From contig JAFGJY010000034.1 of NCBI GenBank assembly GCA_016928875.1, forward strand, positions 1 to 44,050: DNA of 44,050 bases, given 5' to 3'. Source of the DNA: Candidatus Omnitrophota bacterium (GTDB lineage Bacteria > Omnitrophota > Omnitrophia > JAHJGZ01 > JAFGJY01). The notes beneath the pieces are model-generated. The model was not told the DNA's origin and made no database searches. It saw nothing but the letters and a program-made list of their open reading frames with translations. Position numbers and translations under genes: made by a program. Positions within the stretch are counted from its first letter, which is position 1, and every line of letters starts with the position of its first letter. Shown here piece after piece: positions 1 to 9,700 of this stretch.

Positions 1-2877
1 GAATCTATGCTCTCCGCTTGCCGTCCAGGTGAAATACTTGAATTCTTCCATCAGCATAGAAAGGAGTTTTTCACGGTCGCGTGCCTTATAAAGGGCCCTT
101 AGGGCCTCCAATGCCTGCGCGTGCCGGTCGTTATCGCTCCCCTGGTCGATCCCGAATGTACCGGCTATATATTCAAGCACACATCCGTTCTCCGTATGAT
201 ACGGCCCTCTCCATTCGAGGAGATATTTATACGCTTCTTCATTACTTTCAATAAGCCGCTTCATTAAATCGTTGAATATATATTGATCTGAGTGATCGAC
301 CAGTGATTTCAGCTTCCTCCCGGCTATGGTCGCTTCCGGATCTATCGTATCGTAATCAACGCTCAGGTCAAAGCGTCCATACCGCCCTTCGAGCGTAAGC
401 GAAAAGTAGCCGTAGTTCACGCTCCGATGGTCGGTTGAAATGATCGTTATAAGACGTTTTCCAAAATTCGTATGGTCCCACGGCGCCTCGCCATCATGTC
501 CGCGCACCATGATCCGCGCCCCGATAGCATTCATGAACGAATCAAACGAATCTCTGCCGACCCATTGATGATCGGCATCTTTAAATATCTTACCGCGATC
601 ATCCTGCTGTTCGTTCCGATTAACAAAGGTAAAATATAACTGTTCTAATATCTCTTTATTGTGCGCAATGCCCGGTAAACCATTATTGGTAAGATCATAT
701 TTATCCTGAACGGTCTGTGGCGGCTGGCTCGCATGCATGATCGCTATCCCTTTTTTGGTCACTGCCAAAACCGGGAACTTTTCAAAAAGTCCTACGAATT
801 CTTTTATTACTACATCGCCATCCATCGAACCGAAGTGTTCAAGCAGCTCCTCCTCGAATGAATTATTTTGCATATCCGTTGCCAGGACCGATCTGTGACC
901 CTTCCACCGTTCGGTTTCCTCGTGGACATGAACGCGATTTTCATGGTTCCCCATGAGCAAGGTGACTTTATCAGGGAACGCGCATTTAAGCGCTAAAACG
1001 GTCTCAAGAACGCTCGAGTTTGCATTACCTGCATCTACATAATCCCCGACAAACGCAAGATGGCACGGCTCACCGCGAACAGCCTTGCCGATAAAGTCCA
1101 TGTCATTCAAAATTGCTCTTAAGTAGGTAAGGTCTGCGTGAATATCACCAATGACATACAGATCACCCTTAGTATCCGGAATATAGGCAACTCGGCCTTC
1201 GGTAAAGTAGGCGACCTCTTTTATGTCAGCGATCTTGGGCCGTAGAGAACCTTGTTTACCTTCGGCCGTTAAGATCCCTTCGACATCGCGGATCAGTTGC
1301 AGGGTCTCGGCAGCCGTCCTTTTACCCGCTTTATCAATTATCTCTGATGTATATCCAAGGGCTTCCGTATCGCCGGATGATACGTGCTGGTCCTGACGAG
1401 ATGCCCCTTCTTCTTCATGGGCGGGTGCATCTCCGGGCTCATCACGCTTGGTCGCGAACATGATGACTGACGTCGCCTCATCACGGCCGCCTCTCTCTGT
1501 TTGAATAACATCTACGCCATCCTGCCGCATGATAGTATCCGCGCCGTTACAAATAAGGAAGAGGTCCGTTACATCATCGTCCTTGAGGTGTTGTTGCGTG
1601 ATGACCTCCTCCCGCGCAGTCTCAGGCGTAAAACCTTTTTGTTCTATTTTATTGCCGGCCAAGACTGCCGCGATCACATTATTATTTTTTGTGATACCAA
1701 TGAGTACATGTTCCATATAATTCCGTTTAAGACGTACCTTAAGGAGCTCTTCGCCATCAACTGTTTCAAATTTATATTCGCCTTCATTGTCTACGGTATC
1801 TTTGCCTAAAGCGGCAACGTCAACATACTTCCAACGTTTAAGCGCTTTTAAGACGTATGAGCGATCATATTCTTTAAGCGGAACTGAGGTGATCTCTCCA
1901 TTAAGCGCATCTCTGACCAAAACCCGATCTAATGGTTGGCCATTGACCATAAGATCCTTATCAGGCAATCCTTGATACAATTCTCGCGCCCCGAGCGCCG
2001 CGCCATAGCTCGATGTGGTGATCTTTTTAATTTCGTCATATGTATCCGTCTGAGTTTGCGGAAATCGAAAAAGGTGAAAAAGGTCATCGAAATCGTTAGC
2101 GAGATCTTGTATCGGAATGCGATCCCCCTTGACGAGCAATTGCTGCCCATATATGGCATATTCGATATCTCCCGCGATATCATTCGCCGCGATCTGTTCA
2201 ACTCCTGCTCTATACACCGCGTCATGATCCTCACCAAAAGCAAATGTAAGCCGCTCCGCGCGCACTTCTTTTGGTTTATCTTGTGTAGCCTTCATCACGA
2301 CAAAACAGGTATATTCTCTTTCAGTCTCAACAGGCTCCGACCTCCGGCATAAAAGCCTTCTGGTAGCGCCGTCATACAGCACAAAGTGATCATTAAAGAA
2401 CAAATTGCCGTTTAAGATCGTGGCCACAGATGAGTATTGAGGGTCCGATTCAGTTGAACCGACCAAAGAAGTAAGCGGCGATTTTATGAACTTCTGTTCC
2501 TCTTTACTCTGCTCTTCATCTAAAAGTTTCCCTTGTTTATAGAACTGAAGTTTATTCCCAAGCTTTCGATCGACATCATATTTTCTATTGGCCGCTACAT
2601 TCACTGCGACTTTGATATCGGTCTTTTGAGGATCAAAGGATTCGACCCTTATGAGTGGATTGGTATTAATGGCTTCGGAAGGGCTGGTAATAACATTGTT
2701 GTTTTCCGTTGAGTCGGAAAGCTTCTTCTTGATGTCGCGGTTCTTAAACCGCGTAGCCAGTGTTGCCCGGCCAAGAACATCGGCATTGACAGTCTGCGGC
2801 ATGCCTACAAAGCACACTATCAGCGCCACAGATACTATGCGTACAAATCTATTCTTGTGTAGAAATATAGAAGCCAT
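1..2877 (-). CDS. Secreted phosphodiester glycosidase-like / PPP metallophosphoesterase two-domain protein (C-terminus beyond window)
   Basis: The frame is open for 959 codons from ATG at 2877 to the left edge, with no stop, so the C-terminus is missing. The N-terminus is a signal peptide: basic start, hydrophobic core around residues 12-25, likely cleavage after VNA near residue 32, which supports this start. Residues about 150-478 resemble a phosphodiester glycosidase (NAGPA/DUF2233) domain: NGNLFFN near the start, then VLIGITKNNNVIAAVLAG and NGADTIMRQDG followed by GGRDEATSVIMF, although the family's Asp-Gly-Gly-Gly-Ser signature is degenerate. A linker follows, then a PPP-family phosphoesterase: GDIHAD (577-582), GDYVD (611-615), GNHE (643-646), H715 in MHAS and H794 in GHDG. 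These give the complete metal set D578, H580, D612, N644, H715, H794 and the general acid H645. The product is probably periplasmic or secreted. The phosphoesterase call is firm; the glycosidase call is moderate; the substrate is unknown. Confidence 0.88.
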   Translation of the reverse strand, partial: MASIFLHKNRFVRIVSVALIVCFVGMPQTVNADVLGRATLATRFKNRDIKKKLSDSTENNNVITSPSEAINTNPLIRVESFDPQKTDIKVAVNVAANRKYDVDRKLGNKLQFYKQGKLLDEEQSKEEQKFIKSPLTSLVGSTESDPQYSSVATILNGNLFFNDHFVLYDGATRRLLCRRSEPVETEREYTCFVVMKATQDKPKEVRAERLTFAFGEDHDAVYRAGVEQIAANDIAGDIEYAIYGQQLLVKGDRIPIQDLANDFDDLFHLFRFPQTQTDTYDEIKKITTSSYGAALGARELYQGLPDKDLMVNGQPLDRVLVRDALNGEITSVPLKEYDRSYVLKALKRWKYVDVAALGKDTVDNEGEYKFETVDGEELLKVRLKRNYMEHVLIGITKNNNVIAAVLAGNKIEQKGFTPETAREEVITQQHLKDDDVTDLFLICNGADTIMRQDGVDVIQTERGGRDEATSVIMFATKRDEPGDAPAHEEEGASRQDQHVSSGDTEALGYTSEIIDKAGKRTAAETLQLIRDVEGILTAEGKQGSLRPKIADIKEVAYFTEGRVAYIPDTKGDLYVIGDIHADLTYLRAILNDMDFIGKAVRGEPCHLAFVGDYVDAGNANSSVLETVLALKCAFPDKVTLLMGNHENRVHVHEETERWKGHRSVLATDMQNNSFEEELLEHFGSMDGDVVIKEFVGLFEKFPVLAVTKKGIAIMHASQPPQTVQDKYDLTNNGLPGIAHNKEILEQLYFTFVNRNEQQDDRGKIFKDADHQWVGRDSFDSFMNAIGARIMVRGHDGEAPWDHTNFGKRLITIISTDHRSVNYGYFSLTLEGRYGRFDLSVDYDTIDPEATIAGRKLKSLVDHSDQYIFNDLMKRLIESNEEAYKYLLEWRGPYHTENGCVLEYIAGTFGIDQGSDNDRHAQALEALRALYKARDREKLLSMLMEEFKYFTWTASGEHRF

Positions 2878-2885
2878 AGAAACTG

Positions 2886-2891
2886 CCTTTT
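2886..2891 (-). promoter_or_regulatory. Shine-Dalgarno-like site for the phosphoesterase gene
   Basis: On the minus strand AAAAGG lies 8 bases before the ATG at 2877, a normal spacing. It agrees with the signal peptide in placing the start there. The rest of the 206-base gap (2878-3083) is AT-rich. I saw no convincing -35/-10 pair in it, no REP palindrome and no terminator hairpin with a T-run. Confidence 0.5.
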
Positions 2892-3083
2892 GGTAACAAA
2901 TAAACAGTGCCTATTGATACTAAATAAAGTATGACCGATGGAAACTATGATCGAGAGAAATTTCGATAACAGATGCTTTGTCTAAAATATAACATATCCT
3001 ATTGGCATTACAAGACTTGCAGAGTTTTTCGTGATGTTTATAAAGATGCTTAAATGATTGAATTTGCGGTAGTTATAAAAACA

Positions 3084-3540
3084 TCATGTTGAATGGGGAT
3101 TATTTTGAACGTAATTGCGAATAGTGTTCAGTTCATCGAGGTTGCGGATCACACGATCATGAAATGAACGTTGCCATTGAAATGCATTATTGTTATGGTC
3201 ACGATGAATGATACGTGAAACCGATGATTTGTAAGCATGAATGATTTTTGACAGCGTCATTTTGGTGCGATCGGTACATGTATTCCCGGCCCCAAGACGT
3301 AATATCCCGTGAACATGATCCGGCATGATCACATATTCATAACACGAAATATTATCAAAATGTGCCGGTAATCGATCGCCAACAGCGGTCCGCAATATCC
3401 CCATACGCGTTTAACCGCATAATACCATCGTTAATATCGCCAAACCACGGTTGATCGCACTTGGTTTTAATGGTAACAAAATATAACCCCGGTTGTGCAT
3501 AATCGTGTTTGTTGGATCTGTTTGATTTTCTCCATCGCAT
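3084..3540 (-). pseudogene. REP-associated tyrosine transposase (RAYT, IS200/Y1-like), frameshifted
   Basis: Two overlapping frames together make one full-length Y1 transposase. The first (ATG at 3540) carries the typical RAYT start DYAQPGLYFVTI and NAYGDIADRCW, then runs to an early TGA at 3355. The second carries PAHFDNISCYEYVIMPDHVHGI and ends with RNYVQNNP and a stop at 3084-3086. Dropping the single base at 3369 joins them as WRSI-PAHFD, which is what the family normally reads. The HUH metal motif HVH is encoded at 3309-3317 and the catalytic Tyr at 3111-3113, so all catalytic parts remain and only the frame is broken. RAYTs are single-copy housekeepers of REP palindromes, and such palindromes lie just upstream. 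It is either a recent inactivation, a programmed shift (no obvious slippery run is seen) or a sequencing error. Confidence 0.88.
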
Positions 3541-3545
3541 ACGCG

Positions 3546-3559
3546 ATACATATATGTAT
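3546..3559. repeat. Short AT-rich perfect palindrome upstream of the RAYT start
   Basis: ATACATATATGTAT is a perfect 14-bp palindrome 6 bases before the RAYT ATG. It could be a binding site for a dimeric protein or simply AT-rich noise; TG dinucleotide runs follow at 3574-3590. Low information content, so only a weak call. Confidence 0.3.
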
Positions 3560-3587
3560 ATTTTATGGTTTATTGTATGTATGTGTG

Positions 3588-3617
3588 TGTAGGGGCCGCA
3601 GATCTGCGGCCCCTACA
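3588..3617. repeat. REP-like perfect palindrome (30 bp)
   Basis: The left arm TGTAGGGGCCGCAGA and the right arm TCTGCGGCCCCTACA are exact reverse complements with no spacer, centred between 3602 and 3603. It is GC-rich in an AT-rich spacer, has no T-run on either side, and shares its outer arm (GGCCCCTACA) with the second palindrome at 3679-3703. The position between the giant gene and a RAYT fits a REP/REPIN-type element. It could also act as a transcript-end or processing hairpin for the giant gene. Confidence 0.75.
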
Positions 3618-3654
3618 TACGCGGTTTTGCACCCCATACGCGGTTTTGCACCCC
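3617..3654. repeat. 19-bp direct tandem repeat, two copies
   Basis: ATACGCGGTTTTGCACCCC occurs twice head to tail (3617-3635 and 3636-3654), followed by a decayed start of a third copy (ATATACGG, 3655-3662). It fills the space between the two REP-like palindromes. The copies are identical, so the duplication is recent or maintained. Confidence 0.8.
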
Positions 3655-3678
3655 ATATACGGTATTAATCGCATTTTT

Positions 3679-3703
3679 GGGCCGCACATGTGTGGCCCCT
3701 ACA
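3679..3703. repeat. Second REP-like imperfect palindrome next to the giant gene's stop
   Basis: GGGCCGCACATGTGTGGCCC (3679-3698) folds back on itself with one mismatched pair (3684/3693). Its right flank GGCCCCTACA (3694-3703) is identical to 3608-3617 in the first palindrome. It begins 4 bases after the TAA of the giant gene in the direction of transcription. On the minus strand the hairpin is followed by A residues, not T, so it is not a canonical intrinsic terminator, though it may protect the 3' end of a very long mRNA. Confidence 0.65.
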
Positions 3704-3707
3704 AACT

Positions 3708-6700
3708 TTACGCTGCGACCGCGAACAATTCGTTGAACTTCTTCGCCTTAGCAAGCTGCTTCTTGAAGACCTCAACCAGGCGTTTTGACATTTCACCGCT
3801 CATCGTAAGTTTCGTTTTTTCAACCCGACGATCGGCGACTCCCTCGGCGACCATCTTAACGACACGCATACCTTGCACATCAAGCGTCGGCGCCTGCTCG
3901 AATCGATACACCATCATATCGTCGTCTTTGGCGCTGCTGAAGAACTCAACATCCTCGGCTTCAGGTAACGCCGCATTATTATCTATCCCGGCATAATACA
4001 TCCCCTCACGCGCCAGACTATCGTCCTTATCCATTAACACATTGACCGCATCCGCCTCGATCAAGGCCGTTATATCAAGCATGAATGAACGATTTGATGC
4101 GATCTCGATCGAACTGAAAAATCTCTCTAAAGCCTCATCCGATATATCAGGCTGTCCGTTCTTCATAATGGCTTCAAGTATACGTCTTGAAGTTTCTTCG
4201 TTATACTTACCTGAGAAAATAGTGACCTTGGCTGTAGCGCTCGACCATTTCATCGTATTTCCGACAGCCGCAACAAAGTCCTTAAGCCCTTGCACCTTTT
4301 TATCAAGCAACACGTTATTATTGGTCGCAGGAATAACGATCGTATCCTTACCGATCGTCACGCCGTGATCAGGCAGCAGCGTATCAAGGTTCACTATGAA
4401 ATTAAACTGCTTCGACTCCGGCACAGGCGTTACTACCTGCTCTTCAACAACAGTTACTTTACCGGCTCTTACCGGTTCAGTCACTGTCGGTGCTGTTATG
4501 TTAAACAACGTATTGAACGCAAATGCCGCACCTTGCGTTGCCAGGAAGATACCCGTGTCTTTCTCGATCATGTACGCATCACGCGCTTCCTTCATCAGCG
4601 TTGTCAAATAGCCGTCGAAGATGCCCGTCATAAAGGCGCCCAGAGCGTCAGCATAAAGCATCGTATTAAACCGTTGCACCGTAAACTGCGGATTTATGTC
4701 GCGCACGTAGTCGATGATCGTGTTCCTCCGTAATGTATCACCCGCAATACGCCATTCGCCTGTATCATCCGTCTTATACGCAAAGGTGACCTCGATAAGC
4801 CGTCTTAGGGCTTTAAAGTCGATCCGCGTATTGTCCGATGAGAGATAATCCCGCAGCCCAGTGACCGCATTCCTGAACGCCGCTGCACCTTCGAGCCGAT
4901 ACACATCCTTTAATTCAGCCCGCAAATATTCCATTTCTACGGTCGCAATGAACGCTTCCGTGGTAAACGCATCGATCTGTTTACCAGAATCAATATAGAT
5001 CCATTTGTGGACGAGTTCATGCAGTATTTCGGCCCGTAAGAGATACGGATTCGCAAAGATATCGATATCTATATCGATATACATTGTACCTGCTTCCTGA
5101 TAAAATCGGGCTCCACGTTTATTAGAAAGGTTATTGAATACCCTGACCTCGACGTCATTTATGAAGGGTTTGAATTTCGGGAACTGCTCCATAAGCTTGT
5201 ACAGTGCATTCTTGACCATTGTTTGTGCATTCTGGAACTCTCTGCGTGAGAGGACCCCGCGATCGCTCCACACATTGTTCTTCCCAATGAACAAGAGCTC
5301 TTCCGCCCCCTTTGGTTCCTCCATTACAAGCTGTGACTCGTCAACTGCTCTATCCTCATTTCCCTCACGCTGTTGTAGTGCCCTCATAAGATTTTCATTC
5401 AGTATAGTCAAGGCTAAATACACTGATTCATACAATTTCCTTGCTTGATTATAGTTAGCATCATTGAACTCGTTATCAGCTTTAATCAAAGCATCTTCAA
5501 CATCTTTTTTATAATTTATATCAGGGTTAAGATAAACCTTTCCATCATCAAATTTAGACATGTTTGAAATAAATTTTTCAAACATCATGTACGTTTTAGC
5601 CTTACTATTAATTGCCTCAATACCCTCGCTTTGTTTTTTGAAAAACTTAATAGTTTCCTTCTCATTCGCAGCATCTAGGAAACCGGGAGCTTTACTGAAA
5701 ACAAGATCCCTGATCACCACATAATCTCTCGTCACAATGTCATTGTGCTCTTTCTTTTGTAAATCATTCTGACGAGCGTTGCATTCGCTCATCGTACTAC
5801 TTAATTTAATGAACTCCGTAATAATACGGAGGTTTTTCATTAACACATCCAAAGTGGTGCGTGCATCTGAATATCTGTTTTGGCGCATAGACGACTTAAC
5901 CATTTCTAGCAATCTTAGTACATCATTTTCATCTAATGCTTTATTAAGATCTCTTAAATCGCTTTTTTTAACTTCCTTTTGCTTTCTTGTATCGTTATAT
6001 TTACGCAACAAATCAAGAGTATCATTATATTTAATTAGGGCATCTATCGCATCTTGGGCTTTACGGAACTGCTGTATTGAATCGCCAAATCCCTCTTTTA
6101 CGAGCAACTTATTGGCTGATTTAAATAATGTAGCAACAGTCGTATTATAATGATCGATCATAAAACTTTCTTCGTCTGACCTTTCAGTTTCATTCTTTCC
6201 TCTTACCTCAGTCGTATAATTTAAATATGTCTTCATCATCGACTTTGTTTTAAGTTTCTCAAACAAGGCAATAACTTTATCTATTGTCAACGTAGCATTT
6301 TCTTTAGCTTTAAGCAATAAAGCCGACACATATTCCTGGTCTGATAATTGCATAACACTCTTACCATCTAATAGCATATCGTCCTCGACTTTCAAACCCT
6401 CCTTCTCGAGATATTCTTTCATAAAATACTCTTGCTCATTATACGCAGCATTTATTTCCGCATTCAACTTTAGGCTATTTTCGAAAAGCTCTTTATACAA
6501 CTTATTAGATGCTTCGTATAGACCTTTTCCACTCTTTTCATTCGCTTCTTCTATTTTCCTTTTGATCCCCCTGAATCTCTTATCGAACTCTCTTCTTTTC
6601 ATGTCAATCGCAATACCATTGATCCTCTTGCTCATTTCATCAGTAAGTAAACTATTCACACTCCATCTGTGGAAATCATTAAGGATCTCAATATTCTCAG

Positions 6701-9700
6701 GTAATAGCATTACGATCTGTATTTCGGCCTCTTCGAATTCCCAAAGCATAATGCGCAATCTTTCGAAAGAAGTCTTTTCTTTCTTATTTAATAAATGCTC
6801 TTTCTTATATTTTTCTACAAAATCTTTTACCTTCTTGAAATTGAACTGCCTTCTATACGGATGATCCTCGCCCAATGATCCTACCCACGTTACAAATGAG
6901 TCCCAATATTCATATTGCTCGCTATAATACTTCAGCCGTTCTATGGTCCTCTTTTCTTCCTTATAAAGGCTTTTTTCCTTATCTTTATCATTCTCAAATG
7001 CCACATTCGCCATCTGGTGGATCCGCCACGAAACACCATAATAAAAGCGTAGCTTCTCGGACGTGCTAAATATTATGTTTGATAAAACTCGGCTTAGCCA
7101 CTTTTTGAAGGTTCCTTCGGGCCATGCGGGTGACATTACCTTATACTTTTCTACATCCTGAGCAATCTTATCATACTCGTTCTTCAAGACCTTCATAAAA
7201 TCGTCATCATCTGTGCGCCCTGATTCTTTCTTATATTTATCAAATAGCGCTTTAAGGACCTTGAGATCGTTATCAAGTGCCTTTGTTTGTTCTACGGCAA
7301 TGCCAAGATATTTCTCCTTATCAGCCATCAACTTAAATTTCCTTTTTTCGTCCTTTACTTTCTTTTTGGCATCGTTATAGCTCTCTTTCACCTTTTTAAA
7401 TGCAACACGTGCGGCACCATCCTTCTTGTTATTTAACATATTAAACTGAGCCGCTATATATTCCTTGTATTTATTATCCAAATCTTTCTGAGCTTCAACA
7501 TATGAATTATTACCAGTGAGAGCCGTTTCATACTTCACGATCTCATCTCTCAATGGTTTCGAATATTTCAAATATCGTGTCAGGCTCTCTATTTCCTTCC
7601 CAAGTTTATTTTTCTTCTCATGCTGAATATCCCCTGTGGCCGCAAGCTTCTCTTTCTTCCCTCTTAACTCATTCTCCTTAGTCTCATAATCCTGCTTGAA
7701 CCCTGTTATCGATTTGATAATTTTTTCATCGATCATGACCGATTTGTATTCTTTTTCATCCATTGAGGCCTTGAACTGTTCAAGCCTATCAAGCATACGG
7801 GATAGATTATTGATCTTAATGATCTTATTCCTTCGGTAATGGACCGAACCTGTATCATCCGCATTTTTGCCGTCAAGTTCTGCTATATCTTTAACATCCT
7901 CATACAATTCTGCGGCTGATACTAACTCATCTACTATAACTTTTTCATCGCTCGTTAAATCCTTCGTTGGGTCGATCTTTGATATTTTCGCGAATCTCTC
8001 ACCAAGGGATTTGATATTACTGCGTATGGTATTATTCTCATTTAAAGCTTTATTGATCGTCTCTAATTTGTGATTGAATATAAGCATCTGATACAAATTA
8101 TCTACAAACGTAGGTTGATTATTTTGCGTATACTCGGCATAGCTTTTCCTCTGATCAACATATTTTTTAATATCGTCCATTATCTTTTTGATCTTATCTG
8201 CAGATACAATGGCCCCGTAATCCTTCCTGACCGCATTATCTATATTTTTCTCGCTACTATCCTTGATCTGTCCATCTATCGACCTTTTTAGTTCACAAAT
8301 ATTCTTATAAACCTCTAGCATCTTTTTGAGTTTATGCGAAATACTGATCAAATGAGCGGGAACATCGCTCCTTTCTAATATCTTATAAACGTCATTCAGT
8401 TCTGAATAAAAGCCCTTTGTTTTGTCATCCGAGGCCGAGGCCAAACCTTTCATTATAAAGTTCTGTATAGAGATCAAGGCAAGGTATGGGTTCTTATCTT
8501 CATAATCGGTCACATCATCGATCGTCAGATACAACCATACCGCGACCGCTTTAGCGACCTGTGCCCTTGTCTCCCCGACTCTTTGGCCTAATGCTAAATA
8601 ACTCTTAAATTCTTTTGAACCTTCCAGCTCGTTTATCAACTTAATATAAATATCTTTAAGCGCAGGGTCTCTTATCTGCTCTATTTTTGATCTAATTTCA
8701 AAGACCATCACTGGCACATTTATCTCGTTGAATAATATATTCACCTTCTCATTTAAGTTCTCAATTGACACTTCGATATCTTCCGAAATGATATAGTTAT
8801 TATTTAAGACCCTAGACCATATCCCGATCAATGACTGTTTATATCCTTCCAATAACTCGGTCTGTTGATCATGCTTTTGATCTGATATTTCGATCATTTC
8901 ATTGCCTGATAGAAGGATGTTTTGAATAAATACGATCTTTTTCGTAACAAGCAACAACCATTTATAATCAAGGTCATCGAGCCTGTTCATATAATACTGG
9001 TATCGTGCTTCAGGCCGATCATCACTTTCGAACTCTGATTCACGTTCAAATCCGATCTCGTTTTCGCTCATGAATTTCTTTAGCTCATTATAGAAATCAG
9101 CACCATTTATTTCGCCTTTCCACACCATCTCTTTAAAATCATTAAGCGATCGTGTTGCTCTCGCTTTGTCACTCCTTATATACATTTCATTTTCCTCCAA
9201 CGCATCATTCACTTGCAACATTGTCTCATCGTCCTTAAAATAATCGATCTGTTTTTGCACTCGGTCGCTTTTCTTAAGGATGTCCGCGCAATATCCAAAG
9301 ATCTCATCCATACTACTCCCTAGGTCTCCTGGAGTCGTATATGACCCTTTAAGCTGGAGAACATACATAATTTTATTAAGGATTGCCTGATGTTCATTAA
9401 TATCAAAGTGAGCGGTTTTCTCAGCTGCACTGGATAGGGCATCTGAAATGAGTTTTACTTTTTCATTGTTCGAGAGGACCTTTTCCGGATCAGGGTCATC
9501 CCATCGCTTTTGTATGCCCCATCCGTAATGTGAGGCGATCGCATGCAGTGTTATTACAGCAAGAAGCGCCAGAGCTATAGCACTAAGCCATGGCAAGGAA
9601 AGCATAAAATGGACAATAGCAAGTATGCCAAAAAATACGACCGGAGGTGCTATCCGTTTCACGAATGGATGCGCGATCCCGACCAACGATACCTTCTTCC

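Noticed and set aside
1501-2352. Several plus-strand and minus-strand frames of 60-138 codons
   Set aside because: They overlap the phosphoesterase gene, whose minus-strand frame carries a signal peptide and conserved catalytic motifs; the others show no recognisable protein.
2878-3083. Sigma-70 promoter for the phosphoesterase gene
   Set aside because: A TAGACA-like -35 can be picked out, but no good -10 lies at proper spacing; the region is AT-rich enough to give such matches by chance.
3355-3540. Two separate small genes at 3355-3540 and 3084-3404
   Set aside because: Their translations join into one RAYT after removal of a single base, so they are halves of one broken gene.
3617-3662. 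CRISPR-like array
   Set aside because: Only two full 19-bp copies with no spacers between them; this is a direct tandem repeat.
3679-3703. Intrinsic terminator for the giant gene
   Set aside because: The hairpin is followed by A residues on the transcribed strand sense, with no U-tract; a REP-like element fits better.
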